Positions 1 through 8,573 of a DNA stretch of 52,800 bases are shown piece by piece. Under the pieces are notes generated by a model. The model was not told the origin of the DNA, searched no databases, and saw only the letters and a program-made list of their open reading frames with translations. Source of the stretch: Candidatus Onthovicinus excrementipullorum (lineage in GTDB: Bacteria > Bacillota > Clostridia > Oscillospirales > Acutalibacteraceae); contig DVHG01000013.1 of NCBI GenBank assembly GCA_018712345.1, positions 1-52,800 of the forward strand, written 5' to 3'. Position 1 is the stretch's first letter. Each line of letters opens with the position of its first letter. A program made the translations under genes and the position numbers.

Positions 1-55
1 ACCCCCGACACCCGCCTTAGGAGGGCGGTGCTCTATCCAACTGAGCTACTGGCAC
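1..55 (-). tRNA. tRNA-Arg(CCT), 3' part cut by the window edge
   Basis: Read on the minus strand, the gene starts with acceptor strand GTGCCAG at 55-49. A D-arm GCTC/GAGC follows, then anticodon stem CCGCC/GGCGG around loop CTCCTAA, which gives anticodon CCT (arginine, AGG codons). The T-arm begins GGGGG and runs off the left edge. All stems visible here pair properly. It lies downstream of the degenerate copy at 86-161 and probably shares its promoter. Confidence 0.9.
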
Positions 56-85
56 ATATTAAATTTTGAACTTAACAAAGTTATC

Positions 86-161
86 CCACGCCGCCTCCTT
101 TAGTGAACCGTAGTTAGTTCTCTTAGGAGGCGAACGCTCTATCCTGCTGAGCTACGGAGAC
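86..161 (-). pseudogene. degenerate tRNA-Arg(CCT)-like sequence
   Basis: The 5' half is a convincing tRNA on the minus strand: acceptor GTCTCCG at 161-155, D-arm GCTC/GAGC, and anticodon loop CTCCTAA. The 3' half does not fit. The anticodon stem TTCGC faces GAGAA, with one mismatch. The T-arm position reads TACGG-TTCACTA-AAGGA and hardly pairs. No strand complementary to the acceptor (CGGAGAC) follows, and there is no CCA. It looks like a tRNA whose 3' half was lost or replaced. An unusual but functional tRNA is unlikely. Confidence 0.65.
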
Positions 162-200
162 AAGTTTAAAAATTTAAACGCCCATTCAAGTGCATTGTTT

Positions 201-229
201 ATTTTATAATACTTTTTTTCGTTTGTCAA
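201..229 (-). promoter_or_regulatory. sigma-A promoter of the tRNA-Arg pair
   Basis: On the minus strand, TTGACA (229-224) is followed after 17 bases by TAAAAT (206-201). This lies about 40 bases upstream of the first tRNA-like sequence, in an AT-rich stretch. Confidence 0.6.
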
Positions 230-245
230 ACCTTTTTTACGGCCC

Positions 246-275
246 TTGAAAAGATACGGCCGGATGTATTATAAT
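246..275 (+). promoter_or_regulatory. sigma-A promoter of the YerB-like gene
   Basis: TTGAAA at 246-251 and a perfect TATAAT at 270-275 are separated by 18 bases. The start codon at 311 follows a GGGGAGAGAGG ribosome binding stretch. It is divergent from the tRNA promoter. Confidence 0.65.
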
Positions 276-310
276 GGAATCAGAAATTAAGGGAAAAGGG
301 GAGAGAGGCC

Positions 311-1417
311 ATGGCGGCACAGAAGAGGAGAAGGCGGCGCGGCCGAAATTCGAGGACAAAGGTGATCGTGGGGACTATCGCCGTTCTGGCGGTGGTGATC
401 GTGGCTGTGGTGGCCTATTTCAGCCTGAATCGGGACGGTACGGCCGACTTGGAGGAGTCTGACTCCAACAGTGTGCAGGCGGAGGATCTGGGTACGCTCA
501 ATCCGCTCACCGGTGAGTCCGGATTTGATCCGGACAAACTCGGCAGCCGGCCGATCGCCATCATGATCAATAATGCCCCGGCGGCCCGGCCGCAGTGGGG
601 CCTGTGCTCGCCGGATATCGTATTTGAAGGCGTGGTAGAGGGCGGAGCCACGCGTATGATGTGGGTCTATGCCGATGCCAATGACATCCCCAAGGTGGGC
701 TCTATCCGCAGTGCACGTCATGATTTTGTGGAGCTGGCGGAAGGGTTGGACGCCGTCTTTGTCCACTGGGGCGGGAGCGATCTGGCCTATGATGTGATCA
801 GGGACCGCGATGTGGACGACATTGACGGCCTGCGCTATGAGGGAAAATATTTCTTCCGGGACAACACGCGCAGCGTAGCCACGGAGCACCGCGGCTATAC
901 AACCGGGGAGGATATCCGCACCGCGATCTCCGATCTCAGCCTGCGTACTCAGCTGGGCTCCCGGTATGACACCCCGTTTGCCTTTGAAAAGCCCGGATCC
1001 CCGCGCGTGCTCACGGGCGGCAGCTGCCAGTCGGTTGATTTTGATTTCTCCGGGGCGAGCTCTTACAGCCACACCTTTAACTATGATGCTCAGGACGGCC
1101 TCTACTATAACCGCATCGGCGGGGAACCGATGCGTCAGGACGGCGGGGAGCAGATGGCAGTGACGAACGTGATCCTGCTCTATTGCGGCGTGCGGAATAT
1201 TGGCGATGCCTCCGGCCATATGGAGATGGATCTGAGCTCCGGAAAGGGTGTCTATATCTCAAACGGTACATACGAGGAGATCCGGTGGGAGAAGGGATCC
1301 GCTGCCGCTCCGCTGGAGCTCAGGGACGCCTCCGGGAAGGCGCTGGTGCTCAATGCGGGCAAGAGTTATATTGGATTGGTCCCGACCTCGGAAGAGTCGA
1401 GCGTAACCATTTCCTGA
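311..1417 (+). CDS. DUF3048 (YerB-like) membrane-anchored protein
   Basis: This 368-residue protein has an Arg/Lys-rich N-terminus and one hydrophobic segment (about residues 18-38), with the rest outside the membrane. The body matches the DUF3048/YerB family: an N-terminal block with RPIAIMINN and WVYAD, then SIRSARHDFVELA and VHWGGSD, and a separate C-terminal domain after about residue 230. YerB of Bacillus is a lipoprotein of unknown biochemical function. No lipobox cysteine is seen here, so anchoring is by the N-terminal helix. The ATG at 311 is chosen for its GGGGAGAGAGG upstream. It is a single-gene unit with its own promoter and a hairpin at 1451-1490. Confidence 0.85.
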   Translation: MAAQKRRRRRGRNSRTKVIVGTIAVLAVVIVAVVAYFSLNRDGTADLEESDSNSVQAEDLGTLNPLTGESGFDPDKLGSRPIAIMINNAPAARPQWGLCSPDIVFEGVVEGGATRMMWVYADANDIPKVGSIRSARHDFVELAEGLDAVFVHWGGSDLAYDVIRDRDVDDIDGLRYEGKYFFRDNTRSVATEHRGYTTGEDIRTAISDLSLRTQLGSRYDTPFAFEKPGSPRVLTGGSCQSVDFDFSGASSYSHTFNYDAQDGLYYNRIGGEPMRQDGGEQMAVTNVILLYCGVRNIGDASGHMEMDLSSGKGVYISNGTYEEIRWEKGSAAAPLELRDASGKALVLNAGKSYIGLVPTSEESSVTIS

Positions 1418-1450
1418 TCCGGGCATATATTCCGAATCGGCGTGAAAAGA

Positions 1451-1490
1451 GGCCCTCCGGTGTCAAAACGGCACCGGGGGCCCTGCTTTA
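1451..1490. terminator. bidirectional hairpin terminator
   Basis: GGCCCTCCGGTG (1451-1462) pairs with CACCGGGGGCC (1472-1482) across a short loop, with one bulge. On the minus strand the hairpin is followed by TCTTTTC; on the plus strand only a weak T-rich tail follows. It separates the convergent YerB-like and GH20 genes. Confidence 0.7.
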
Positions 1491-1512
1491 TACACTTTTA
1501 TTCGGGCGGGGA

Positions 1513-3141
1513 TTACTCGGATTGTTTTGCGCGGTACTCACGGTTGCGGCGCATCTCCACGTGCTGGTCACAGGTGTAGAACATCCGCTCGGTGCGCAGC
1601 CTGCTGATGAGCCCTTTCGGAATGGCGACCTCATCCACGGCATAGTTGACGCCCAGCTTTTCCAGCGCCTTCTCCTCGTGGTGCATGCGCGCCATAAAGT
1701 CCTTGAAGTCGCGCTTTTCCTTTGGGGTCCAGGCGACCTCTGCGAGCGCCTCCATGCGGGGATGTGTATTCAGCTCCAGCTTTTCCTGTTCGCCGATAAA
1801 TTCGGTCCACAGCTCGCCCTCCACGCCGAGGATACGGTTCTGTGCCTCCTCCTTGACGCCGACCTTTGCCGGTTCAAACTTATAGGTGTTGGTCAGCGGA
1901 TACTGGGCGTAGTACATATCAAAGTAGAACGCCTGATGCTTGGAGAGGATCATCTCCCCGCCGCCATTGACATATTTCTCCGCATAGCGGTCGCGCTGGG
2001 GCGTCCAGTACTGGCCGATCACGGATTTATCCAGATTGTTGGCCTTGAGCGCCTCATTCCAGACGATCAGACGCTTGCCCTTTTTCTTGAGATGCTCTGC
2101 CACGCGGTTGTTGAAATACCCCTGGAGCTCGTCTACGTTTTTCAGGCCGTTATCCGCCATGCGCTTTTGGCACTCAGGGCACTTTTTCCACTCATCCTTG
2201 GGGGCCTCGTCGCCGCCGATGTGGAAATAGGGCGCCGGGAACAGCTCCGCCATCTCGTCCAGGACGTTGAAGACAAACTCATAGGTTGTCTCCTTGCCCG
2301 CGCAGGCGGAACGATTCCAGTCCGGCCAGTTCATGTGTTTGGGTACAAACCCGCCGAAGAACCAGTGCACCTCGCACGGGATCTCCCGGCAGCCGAGCCA
2401 GTTGTAGGCGGCCATCGCCGCGGCGAAGTGAGCCGGCATATCAATCTCCGGGACAACCATAATATTGCGCGCATCCGCATAGCGGACGATCTCACGGACC
2501 TCTTCCTGGGTGTAGAATCCGCCGTAGGGTTTGCCCTCCATATCCAGGGACTTCCAGCCGTGGATCTCCGTGTCCTTTCGTTTGGACCCGATCTCGGTCA
2601 GCAACGGGTACTTTTTGATCTCAATCCGCCAGCCCTGGTCATCCGTCAGGTGCCAGTGGAATACATTGATTTTGTTGCGGAACATCAGGTCCAGATAGCG
2701 CTTGACGGCCGCCACATCCCAAAAGTGGCGGGAGGAATCTAGCATCATACCGCGCCACTTGTAACGTGGTGCATCCTCGATCTCGCAGCAGGGGGCTGTG
2801 AGGCTTTCCACGCCTGTGTGGAGATCCGCGTCAAACAGCTGGCGCAGCGTCTGCATGGCGTAGAGGATACCGCCGCGGTCAGCGGCATAGGCCGTAATGG
2901 CGTTCGCCGCCACACTCAGCCTATAGCCGTCCTCCGGGAGTGTTTCGTCCTTTAAAAATTTGACGGCGGCATCGTTCTGTGCACAGGCGGCCGGCGGCGT
3001 TTGCAGCGATTTACCGATCAGACTGTTCAAGAACGGCGCCTGCGCCGCAAATGCCGTGTCCATATAGTAACCGGTAGATGCACTCAAAGTGAACCGGCCG
3101 GATTTTTCGATTGCCTTCTTGGGTTTTGGAATGATGTTCAT
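1513..3141 (-). CDS. GH20 beta-N-acetylhexosaminidase (first copy)
   Basis: This 542-residue enzyme should remove terminal beta-linked GlcNAc or GalNAc by substrate-assisted catalysis. The N-terminal GH20b domain (about 1-120) is followed by the TIM barrel. It has the FHWHLTDDQGWRIEIKKYP motif and the catalytic pair Asp311-Glu312 in GGDEAPK. There is no signal peptide (MNIIPKPKKAIE), so it should act in the cytosol on imported oligosaccharides. The ATG is preceded by AGGAAGG. It lies 33 bases downstream of a second GH20 gene and is read from the same promoter. The two proteins are clearly paralogous, though not close copies. Confidence 0.93.
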   Translation of the reverse strand: MNIIPKPKKAIEKSGRFTLSASTGYYMDTAFAAQAPFLNSLIGKSLQTPPAACAQNDAAVKFLKDETLPEDGYRLSVAANAITAYAADRGGILYAMQTLRQLFDADLHTGVESLTAPCCEIEDAPRYKWRGMMLDSSRHFWDVAAVKRYLDLMFRNKINVFHWHLTDDQGWRIEIKKYPLLTEIGSKRKDTEIHGWKSLDMEGKPYGGFYTQEEVREIVRYADARNIMVVPEIDMPAHFAAAMAAYNWLGCREIPCEVHWFFGGFVPKHMNWPDWNRSACAGKETTYEFVFNVLDEMAELFPAPYFHIGGDEAPKDEWKKCPECQKRMADNGLKNVDELQGYFNNRVAEHLKKKGKRLIVWNEALKANNLDKSVIGQYWTPQRDRYAEKYVNGGGEMILSKHQAFYFDMYYAQYPLTNTYKFEPAKVGVKEEAQNRILGVEGELWTEFIGEQEKLELNTHPRMEALAEVAWTPKEKRDFKDFMARMHHEEKALEKLGVNYAVDEVAIPKGLISRLRTERMFYTCDQHVEMRRNREYRAKQSE

Positions 3142-3174
3142 GGTGCTTCCTTCCTTTTTGTAAAATCTAAATTA

Positions 3175-4779
3175 TCACGACTGGTTATCGTGACCGGCAT
3201 GCCCCTTTGCGGCCAACCGGGCGACCCGCGCGTCGTCAATCAGGTTGTGCAACCCCTGCCAGTGGAGCTGCCGCCGGTTAAACCAGAGAGAAAACCCCTT
3301 TGCACGGATCTTGCCGGGCATATACTGCTTTTCCGTGGCCGCGTGGCGCATACCGTAGAGCTGCAGTAACCGGTAGAATGGATCCAGCGCGGCGTGAAAA
3401 CGCGCATAATCCTTGGCGTCCGCCGGGGTCCAGCCGCTCTCCGCGATGGCGCACAGGCGGGGGAAGGTGCAATATTCTGCCTTTTTCATATCAGGCACAT
3501 ATTCCGTCCACAGCGGCCCTTCCACTCCCATCAGGCTTCGGGCCGCCTTTTCGGACAGGCTGTCCGGGACAGGTTCAAAGTCATAGGTCTGCCGCAGGTT
3601 ATTCCATCCGTACGGGAAATCAAGGTAATAGGGGAAAGCGCTCGACTGAACCGCCGCACGGCCGTTTTCCATCTCACGGTTGAATATACCGCCATTTTGG
3701 GATCCCATGCCGCAGAGCTGATAGCTGATCGACCGGTTGAGCAGATCCTTGGGCGGGATGCCATCCCAGCTCCACATCAGGGTGCGAATGCCCTTTTGCG
3801 CCAGATAATTGTCCACACGGGACATAAACCAGAGTTGCAGGTCATCCTCTGTTTCGAGGCCGAGCTCCCTCATTTTCCGCCGGCAGTGGGGGCACAGCTT
3901 CCAACGCATTTTTACAGCCTCATCCCCGCCCAGATGAATCCACCCGTCCGGGAAGAGCTCCGCTACCTCGTCGAGCACGTCGAAGAGGAATTGGAACGTG
4001 CTCTCCTTGCCTGCGCATAAAATATCGTGCTTAACCCCCCAATGGGTGGCCACCGGAAGCTTCCGGTCAAAACACGAGAGTTCCGGATAACATGCGATGG
4101 CTGCCTGCATGTGGCCGGGCAGATCAATCTCCGGGATCACCTGTATATACAGGCTGTGGGCATACCGAACGACCTCGCGGATCTCCTCCTGCGTATAAAA
4201 GCCGCCGTGCGGGCGAAACCCGAAGTTTGTGTGGCTGCGGCGGGAGCCGTACTCCGTCAGGCGGGGATACTTTTTAATCTCGATGCGCCAGCCCTGATCC
4301 TCCGTCAAATGCCAGTGAAAAGTATTGAGCTTTTGCAGCGCCATCCAGTCCAGAAATCGTTTGACCTCTGCCACCGGATAAAAGTAACGCCCCGTATCCA
4401 GCATAAATCCACGGTATGGAAAACGCGGCCAGTCCTCGATATGCAGGGCGGCCACCTGCCCGCCATCACTCTGGAGGATCAGCTGCTTGAGCGTCTGCAA
4501 GGCATAGAAAGCGCCGCGCGGCCCAGGGGAATCAATGTGTGCCTGACCATCGCAGATTTCCAACGTATAGCTCTCGTCGGCCGGATCGCCGCCCACCCGG
4601 ATCAGAATATTTTCCGCACCGTGGGGGATATGGCTGAGCGTTAGAAAACGCGTGAAATCCGCCGTCAGGGACGGATCTGTACCGTCAACGGTAAGGCCAA
4701 GGCCCGATGTGCAGTCAAGCCCCGCCCTCTCCAAAAAAGTGAACGTGGCCGGTTGTGGGATGATTTTATAGCTGTACAT
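3175..4779 (-). CDS. GH20 beta-N-acetylhexosaminidase (second copy)
   Basis: This is a 534-residue paralogue of its downstream neighbour, with the same GH20b plus TIM-barrel layout: NTFHWHLTEDQGWRIEIKKYPRL, then LGGDEAVK with Asp286-Glu287 as the catalytic pair. I place the start at ATG 4779 (MYSYKIIPQP) because GAGAGG precedes it. The longer reading from 4845 would begin inside the promoter. No signal peptide is present, so this is a cytosolic enzyme. It is first in a two-gene operon. The two copies differ in their C-terminal parts, which suggests different linkage or aglycone preference (inference). Confidence 0.93.
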   Translation of the reverse strand: MYSYKIIPQPATFTFLERAGLDCTSGLGLTVDGTDPSLTADFTRFLTLSHIPHGAENILIRVGGDPADESYTLEICDGQAHIDSPGPRGAFYALQTLKQLILQSDGGQVAALHIEDWPRFPYRGFMLDTGRYFYPVAEVKRFLDWMALQKLNTFHWHLTEDQGWRIEIKKYPRLTEYGSRRSHTNFGFRPHGGFYTQEEIREVVRYAHSLYIQVIPEIDLPGHMQAAIACYPELSCFDRKLPVATHWGVKHDILCAGKESTFQFLFDVLDEVAELFPDGWIHLGGDEAVKMRWKLCPHCRRKMRELGLETEDDLQLWFMSRVDNYLAQKGIRTLMWSWDGIPPKDLLNRSISYQLCGMGSQNGGIFNREMENGRAAVQSSAFPYYLDFPYGWNNLRQTYDFEPVPDSLSEKAARSLMGVEGPLWTEYVPDMKKAEYCTFPRLCAIAESGWTPADAKDYARFHAALDPFYRLLQLYGMRHAATEKQYMPGKIRAKGFSLWFNRRQLHWQGLHNLIDDARVARLAAKGHAGHDNQS

Positions 4780-4816
4780 ATAAAAACCTCTCAATAGAGC
4801 GTAGATAGGCACCCCT

Positions 4817-4845
4817 ATTATAATCGAAAACAACTTGCCGTGCAA
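4817..4845 (-). promoter_or_regulatory. sigma-A promoter of the GH20 operon
   Basis: On the minus strand TTGCAC (4845-4840), 17 bases, then a perfect TATAAT (4822-4817). It is back to back with the promoter at 4848-4876; the two -35 boxes lie two bases apart. Confidence 0.75.
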
Positions 4846-4847
4846 GG

Positions 4848-4876
4848 TTGAAAGCGGAAAATAATTGTGATATGAT
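4848..4876 (+). promoter_or_regulatory. sigma-A promoter of the phosphoesterase operon
   Basis: TTGAAA at 4848-4853, 17 bases, TATGAT at 4871-4876. It drives the four-gene operon that begins at 4932. Being back to back with the GH20 promoter makes shared regulation possible, but no clear operator is visible. Confidence 0.7.
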
Positions 4877-4931
4877 AAACGGGAAATAAACCTGCCCGCG
4901 GGATCGTGCGGCGCGGGGACGGGAGGCTGTC

Positions 4932-6332
4932 ATGGCTGGAAAAACTTCGTTCTACGTAATTACGGATACCCATTATTTTTCCCCCGCGCTGATGACGCCC
5001 GGCAAGGCGTTCCGCAACCGGCAGATCAGCGATCAGGTGCTGCTGCTCGAGAGCGGCCCGATCATTGATGCCGCGTTTGAGAAGATCGCGGCGGATCGGG
5101 AGACGGACACCGTCCTGCTGCACGGGGACCTCATCAATAACGGCGAGCGGATCAATCATATTGAGTTCCGCCAAAAGCTCGACAGGCTCCGCGCCGCAGG
5201 GAAGAAGATCTACATTACCACCGCGACGCACGACTTTGCCACCGGAGCGGGGATGGACAACGGCTTTACCCCGCTGAAATTTGTGGGCGATTCCACGGAG
5301 CCGGCTGAGGGCATGCCGCGTGAGGAGCTGCGTACATTCTATGCGGATTACGGGTTCAATCAGGCGTATAGCATCCACGAGCCCTCCATGTCCTATGCCG
5401 TCGATCTGGGCGGCGGCGTGCGTCTGCTCGCCCTCAATGACGATGGGAACGGCCGCAGCTTCTGCGGATATTCTGCGGACTGTGTCCAGTGGATTTTGGA
5501 TCGCGCCCGGGAGGCGCGGGAGGCCGGGGAGCTGGTGATCGCCATGACCCATCACCCCGTGATCGCGCCGGTGCCCGCCTACCCGATGATGAGTGAGCGC
5601 AATATGGTAGGCGATTATAAAAAAGTACAGCAGATTTTTGCCGATGCGGGGATTCGGTTCGTCTTTACCGGACACACCCATATGCACGATATCGGCATGG
5701 TGCGCAGTGTGGCCGGGAATCCGTTATATGACATTGCCACCGGCGCGCTCGTCGGTTATCCGGTGCCGATGCGAAAGGTGGTCATCGCGGACGGCCGCAT
5801 GGCGGTCTCCACAGAGCACCCCGGCGCCTTTGAATTCCAGGGACAGCAGTACGATACCCTATCCTACACGCGGGAAAAGATTGATGCCCTTGTTGACCAC
5901 GCCATTGACGCTGCGCGGGAGGATCACGAGCTGTTCAAGGTGATGGCGGACGGCTTTGGGATTCCCGGGGAGCCGATTGACGAAAACGGTATGATTATTG
6001 CGGTTGTGGGGAATGTCCTCAACGAGGCTACGGTTGGTGAGCTCTCTGCCATGCTCGGAAGCCGGGCAGATGTGGAGGAGATCGCCGAGATGCCGGTCAA
6101 AGAGATCGTAAAACGCGCCTTCCGCAATCTGTTCGGCGGGGATGAGGATATCACGCCCGAGACGCCGGAGTATCGCGCAATCATGGGGCTGGTGGATGCC
6201 GCCCCCGCAGCTGCGGCCAACTTCGGATTTGAGCTGGGAGAGGATCTTATTGGGAAAATCAGGGAGCTCCTCAACGGAATTCTGTACGACGCGCCGCCCG
6301 CCGACGACTGCGCCGATCTGCCGCTCCAATAA
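4932..6332 (+). CDS. calcineurin-like metallophosphoesterase
   Basis: This 466-residue protein has an N-terminal metallophosphoesterase domain (about 1-280). The metal-binding signatures are VITDTHYF (for the usual DxH), LLHGDLINNGE (GD), MTHHPV and FTGHTHMHD (GHxH). The usual GNHD block reads ATHDF, so the Asn ligand position is altered. A helix-rich C-terminal part (about 290-466) is not recognised. No signal peptide or membrane segment is seen, so it is probably cytosolic. The substrate is unknown; phosphomonoesters, cyclic nucleotides and nucleotides are all possible. It is first in an operon with a CPBP protein, galM and a NUDIX hydrolase. The start follows GGGAGG. Confidence 0.85.
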   Translation: MAGKTSFYVITDTHYFSPALMTPGKAFRNRQISDQVLLLESGPIIDAAFEKIAADRETDTVLLHGDLINNGERINHIEFRQKLDRLRAAGKKIYITTATHDFATGAGMDNGFTPLKFVGDSTEPAEGMPREELRTFYADYGFNQAYSIHEPSMSYAVDLGGGVRLLALNDDGNGRSFCGYSADCVQWILDRAREAREAGELVIAMTHHPVIAPVPAYPMMSERNMVGDYKKVQQIFADAGIRFVFTGHTHMHDIGMVRSVAGNPLYDIATGALVGYPVPMRKVVIADGRMAVSTEHPGAFEFQGQQYDTLSYTREKIDALVDHAIDAAREDHELFKVMADGFGIPGEPIDENGMIIAVVGNVLNEATVGELSAMLGSRADVEEIAEMPVKEIVKRAFRNLFGGDEDITPETPEYRAIMGLVDAAPAAAANFGFELGEDLIGKIRELLNGILYDAPPADDCADLPLQ

Positions 6333-6360
6333 AGAACAAGAATGACAGGAGGATACATTC

Positions 6361-7503
6361 ATGCAGCCGAGTGATCCGCGTTACCGCCCCGGCACGCCGC
6401 CGGGGAACGGTACATACGGCCCCTATCAGCCCGGAGGGGCGCAGGGCCCGTACGGGAATTATTCGTACTACAATCCAGTGCCCCCGTTCAATCCCTACGA
6501 GGCCGAGCGGAGACGTGAAAGAGGGCTTGTCCGCAGCGCGGCAAACCGCTTTTACGCGGTGATGATTCTGGCTATCGTTGCAGCCGGCGCAGCTTCCGTC
6601 ATCTTCTGGGCTCCGGCGCATATCGCGGACTGGATCAATGGGACGTCACGCGCAGAGCTCCAGTTTAATTACGGCTGGGGAATTGTGCTGACGCAGGTGC
6701 TGCCGCTCCTGCTTGGCGAGCTGGTGCTCCTGCTGCTGGCCTGGCGCTTTTTGGACGGGGGATTCCGCCCGCGGGAGATCCCGCCGGCATCTGTTGGGCG
6801 AAAGGTGGGCATCTCCGCCCTCGGGGGCCTGGCCGGCGCAGGCGCCGGGATGCTGGGGAGTCTCTCGGTCACGCTGGCAGCCCTCCCGCTCTCCCTGCTG
6901 GGGATCAATCTGTCTGCGGGCAGCCTGGCCCTCCCCACGCAGACGGGGCCGCGTACTGCAGTGCTGCTCTTCACGCTTTTGCTCTCCCCCGTCTTGGAGG
7001 AGCTGATTTTCCGCGGGGTATTCCTGAATAATCTGTGCCGCTATGGCGAGCGGTTCGCCATTGTATCCAGCGCGCTGATGTTTGCGTTCTTTAACTTCCG
7101 GTTCGACGGACTGGTGTATTCACTGCTGATCGGGCTGGTGATGGGGTGCCTTGCCGTGCGCATCGGGAATATCTGGCTGGTGGCCGGAGCGCGGGTGCTG
7201 TCCGGCCTGCTGATCGCGATGGTTCAGATCAGCCTCAGCGGCAGCGGCGGCTGGTCCGCACCGGGCTGGATGTTTGTGCTGGCCATGATTGTGCTGGCGG
7301 CAGGGATGATCCTTGCCTTTGTCTTTACGATTTTTTACCTGATCGCGGCGGGGAACGGCTCCAAGGGCGAGGCCCCCATGATCGGAACATCCCGCAGGAT
7401 CGGGGCGTCCCTGTCCGGCACGTGCGCCATACTGGGGATCATTCTGTATATTCTGTTCAATTTTTCCCGGATCATCGGCAGCTCCGCGGTGAGCGTGCTG
7501 TGA
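6361..7503 (+). CDS. CPBP (Abi/Rce1-type) membrane protein with altered active site
   Basis: This 380-residue polytopic protein opens with a soluble Pro/Gly/Tyr-rich tail (about residues 1-45), followed by roughly eight hydrophobic segments. The CPBP signature EExxxR is present as EELIFR (about residue 217). The other two catalytic blocks are changed: the FxxxH block reads FAFFN, and the last block, normally ending in His, reads NIWLVAGAR. Canonical CPBP proteins are intramembrane glutamic proteases; this one may be an inactive relative. It lies 28 bases after the phosphoesterase and 32 before galM, so it is co-transcribed. A GGAGG sits upstream of the ATG. Confidence 0.8.
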   Translation: MQPSDPRYRPGTPPGNGTYGPYQPGGAQGPYGNYSYYNPVPPFNPYEAERRRERGLVRSAANRFYAVMILAIVAAGAASVIFWAPAHIADWINGTSRAELQFNYGWGIVLTQVLPLLLGELVLLLLAWRFLDGGFRPREIPPASVGRKVGISALGGLAGAGAGMLGSLSVTLAALPLSLLGINLSAGSLALPTQTGPRTAVLLFTLLLSPVLEELIFRGVFLNNLCRYGERFAIVSSALMFAFFNFRFDGLVYSLLIGLVMGCLAVRIGNIWLVAGARVLSGLLIAMVQISLSGSGGWSAPGWMFVLAMIVLAAGMILAFVFTIFYLIAAGNGSKGEAPMIGTSRRIGASLSGTCAILGIILYILFNFSRIIGSSAVSVL

Positions 7504-7535
7504 ACCCGGCGGACTAAAATCAAGGAGGAATCACC

Positions 7536-8567
7536 ATGTCCATTGCAGTCAGTAAATATGCACAGTCGCAGGAGTACGGTACGGTCTATGCCTATGATAT
7601 CACCATGGGGGACTTTTCGGCCAAGATCCTCTCCTTCGGCGCTACATGGCAGTCCATGACCGTCCCGGGGAAGGACGGGCGCAGGCGCGATGTGCTGCTC
7701 GGGTTTGATACGCTTGAGGGACTTCTCGGCGGCGACTACGAGGGGATGATCGTGGGCCGGTACGCCAACCGCCTCTCCGGCTCCGTGACAATCAACGGGG
7801 AAAATTTTGATCTGGAGAAAAATGAGAATGGCGTCACCTGCCTGCACAGCGCAAAGGAGTTTTCCTTTGCCAACTGGGCCAGCCGCACGGTGGGCGAGGA
7901 TACGGTGGAGCTGATCCACTACAGCCCGGACGGTGCCAGCGGCTTCCCGGGGCGTGTGGAGGCCACCGTCCGCTACACGCTGACGGCTGACGGCGCAATG
8001 AAGATCGAGTACCGCGCCGTCAGTGATAAGGATACGGTATTGAACTTCACAAACCACGCATACTTCAACCTCTCCGGCCAGGGCGATATCCTGACCCACA
8101 CCATGAAAATCAACGCCGCCGCCTATGTGCCGGTGGATAAGCTGGATATCCCATGGGGAGAGATCCGGCCGGTCGAAAATACAGCGTTCGATTTCCGTAC
8201 GGCAAAACCGCTCGGTCAGGATATGAACGCGCCGGACGAGCAGATCCAGAATGCACGCGGCTATGACCATAACTTCTGCCTGGACGGAGAGGCTGGCACG
8301 CTGCGCGAGGCCGCAGTGCTCCGCTCGGAGGAGGACGGCATCACCATGACGGTGCTCACGGACAATCCCGGCATTCAGATGTACACGGGCAACTTTTTGG
8401 ATATGCCGGGGAAGGGCGGCGTGCACATGGGCGCCTATGCCGGTGTAGCGCTGGAGACGCAGTACTATCCCGACACGCCCAACCGCCCGGAGTTCCCGCA
8501 GTGTACATTTAAGGCCGGGGAGGAGTACCATTCCGTCACGGAGTACCGTTTTTCCGTAGATAAGTAG
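7536..8567 (+). CDS. galM: aldose 1-epimerase (galactose mutarotase)
   Basis: This 343-residue enzyme interconverts alpha and beta anomers of glucose or galactose in the cytosol. Family signatures are clear: GRYANRLSG near residue 84, NFTNHAYFNLSG with the catalytic His near 175, GYDHNFCLD near 246, and VALETQYYPDTPN with the catalytic Glu near 308. Length and start (GGAGG, seven bases before ATG) are normal. It is third in a four-gene operon, with only six bases to the next gene. Mutarotation would serve the anomeric products of the hydrolases in this region (inference). Confidence 0.95.
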   Translation: MSIAVSKYAQSQEYGTVYAYDITMGDFSAKILSFGATWQSMTVPGKDGRRRDVLLGFDTLEGLLGGDYEGMIVGRYANRLSGSVTINGENFDLEKNENGVTCLHSAKEFSFANWASRTVGEDTVELIHYSPDGASGFPGRVEATVRYTLTADGAMKIEYRAVSDKDTVLNFTNHAYFNLSGQGDILTHTMKINAAAYVPVDKLDIPWGEIRPVENTAFDFRTAKPLGQDMNAPDEQIQNARGYDHNFCLDGEAGTLREAAVLRSEEDGITMTVLTDNPGIQMYTGNFLDMPGKGGVHMGAYAGVALETQYYPDTPNRPEFPQCTFKAGEEYHSVTEYRFSVDK

Positions 8568-8573
8568 GAGAAA

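Noticed and set aside
1183-2742. Long plus-strand open frame (519 codons) opposite the first GH20 gene
   Set aside because: High-GC shadow frame; the minus-strand GH20 has all catalytic motifs, and the shadow has no family resemblance.
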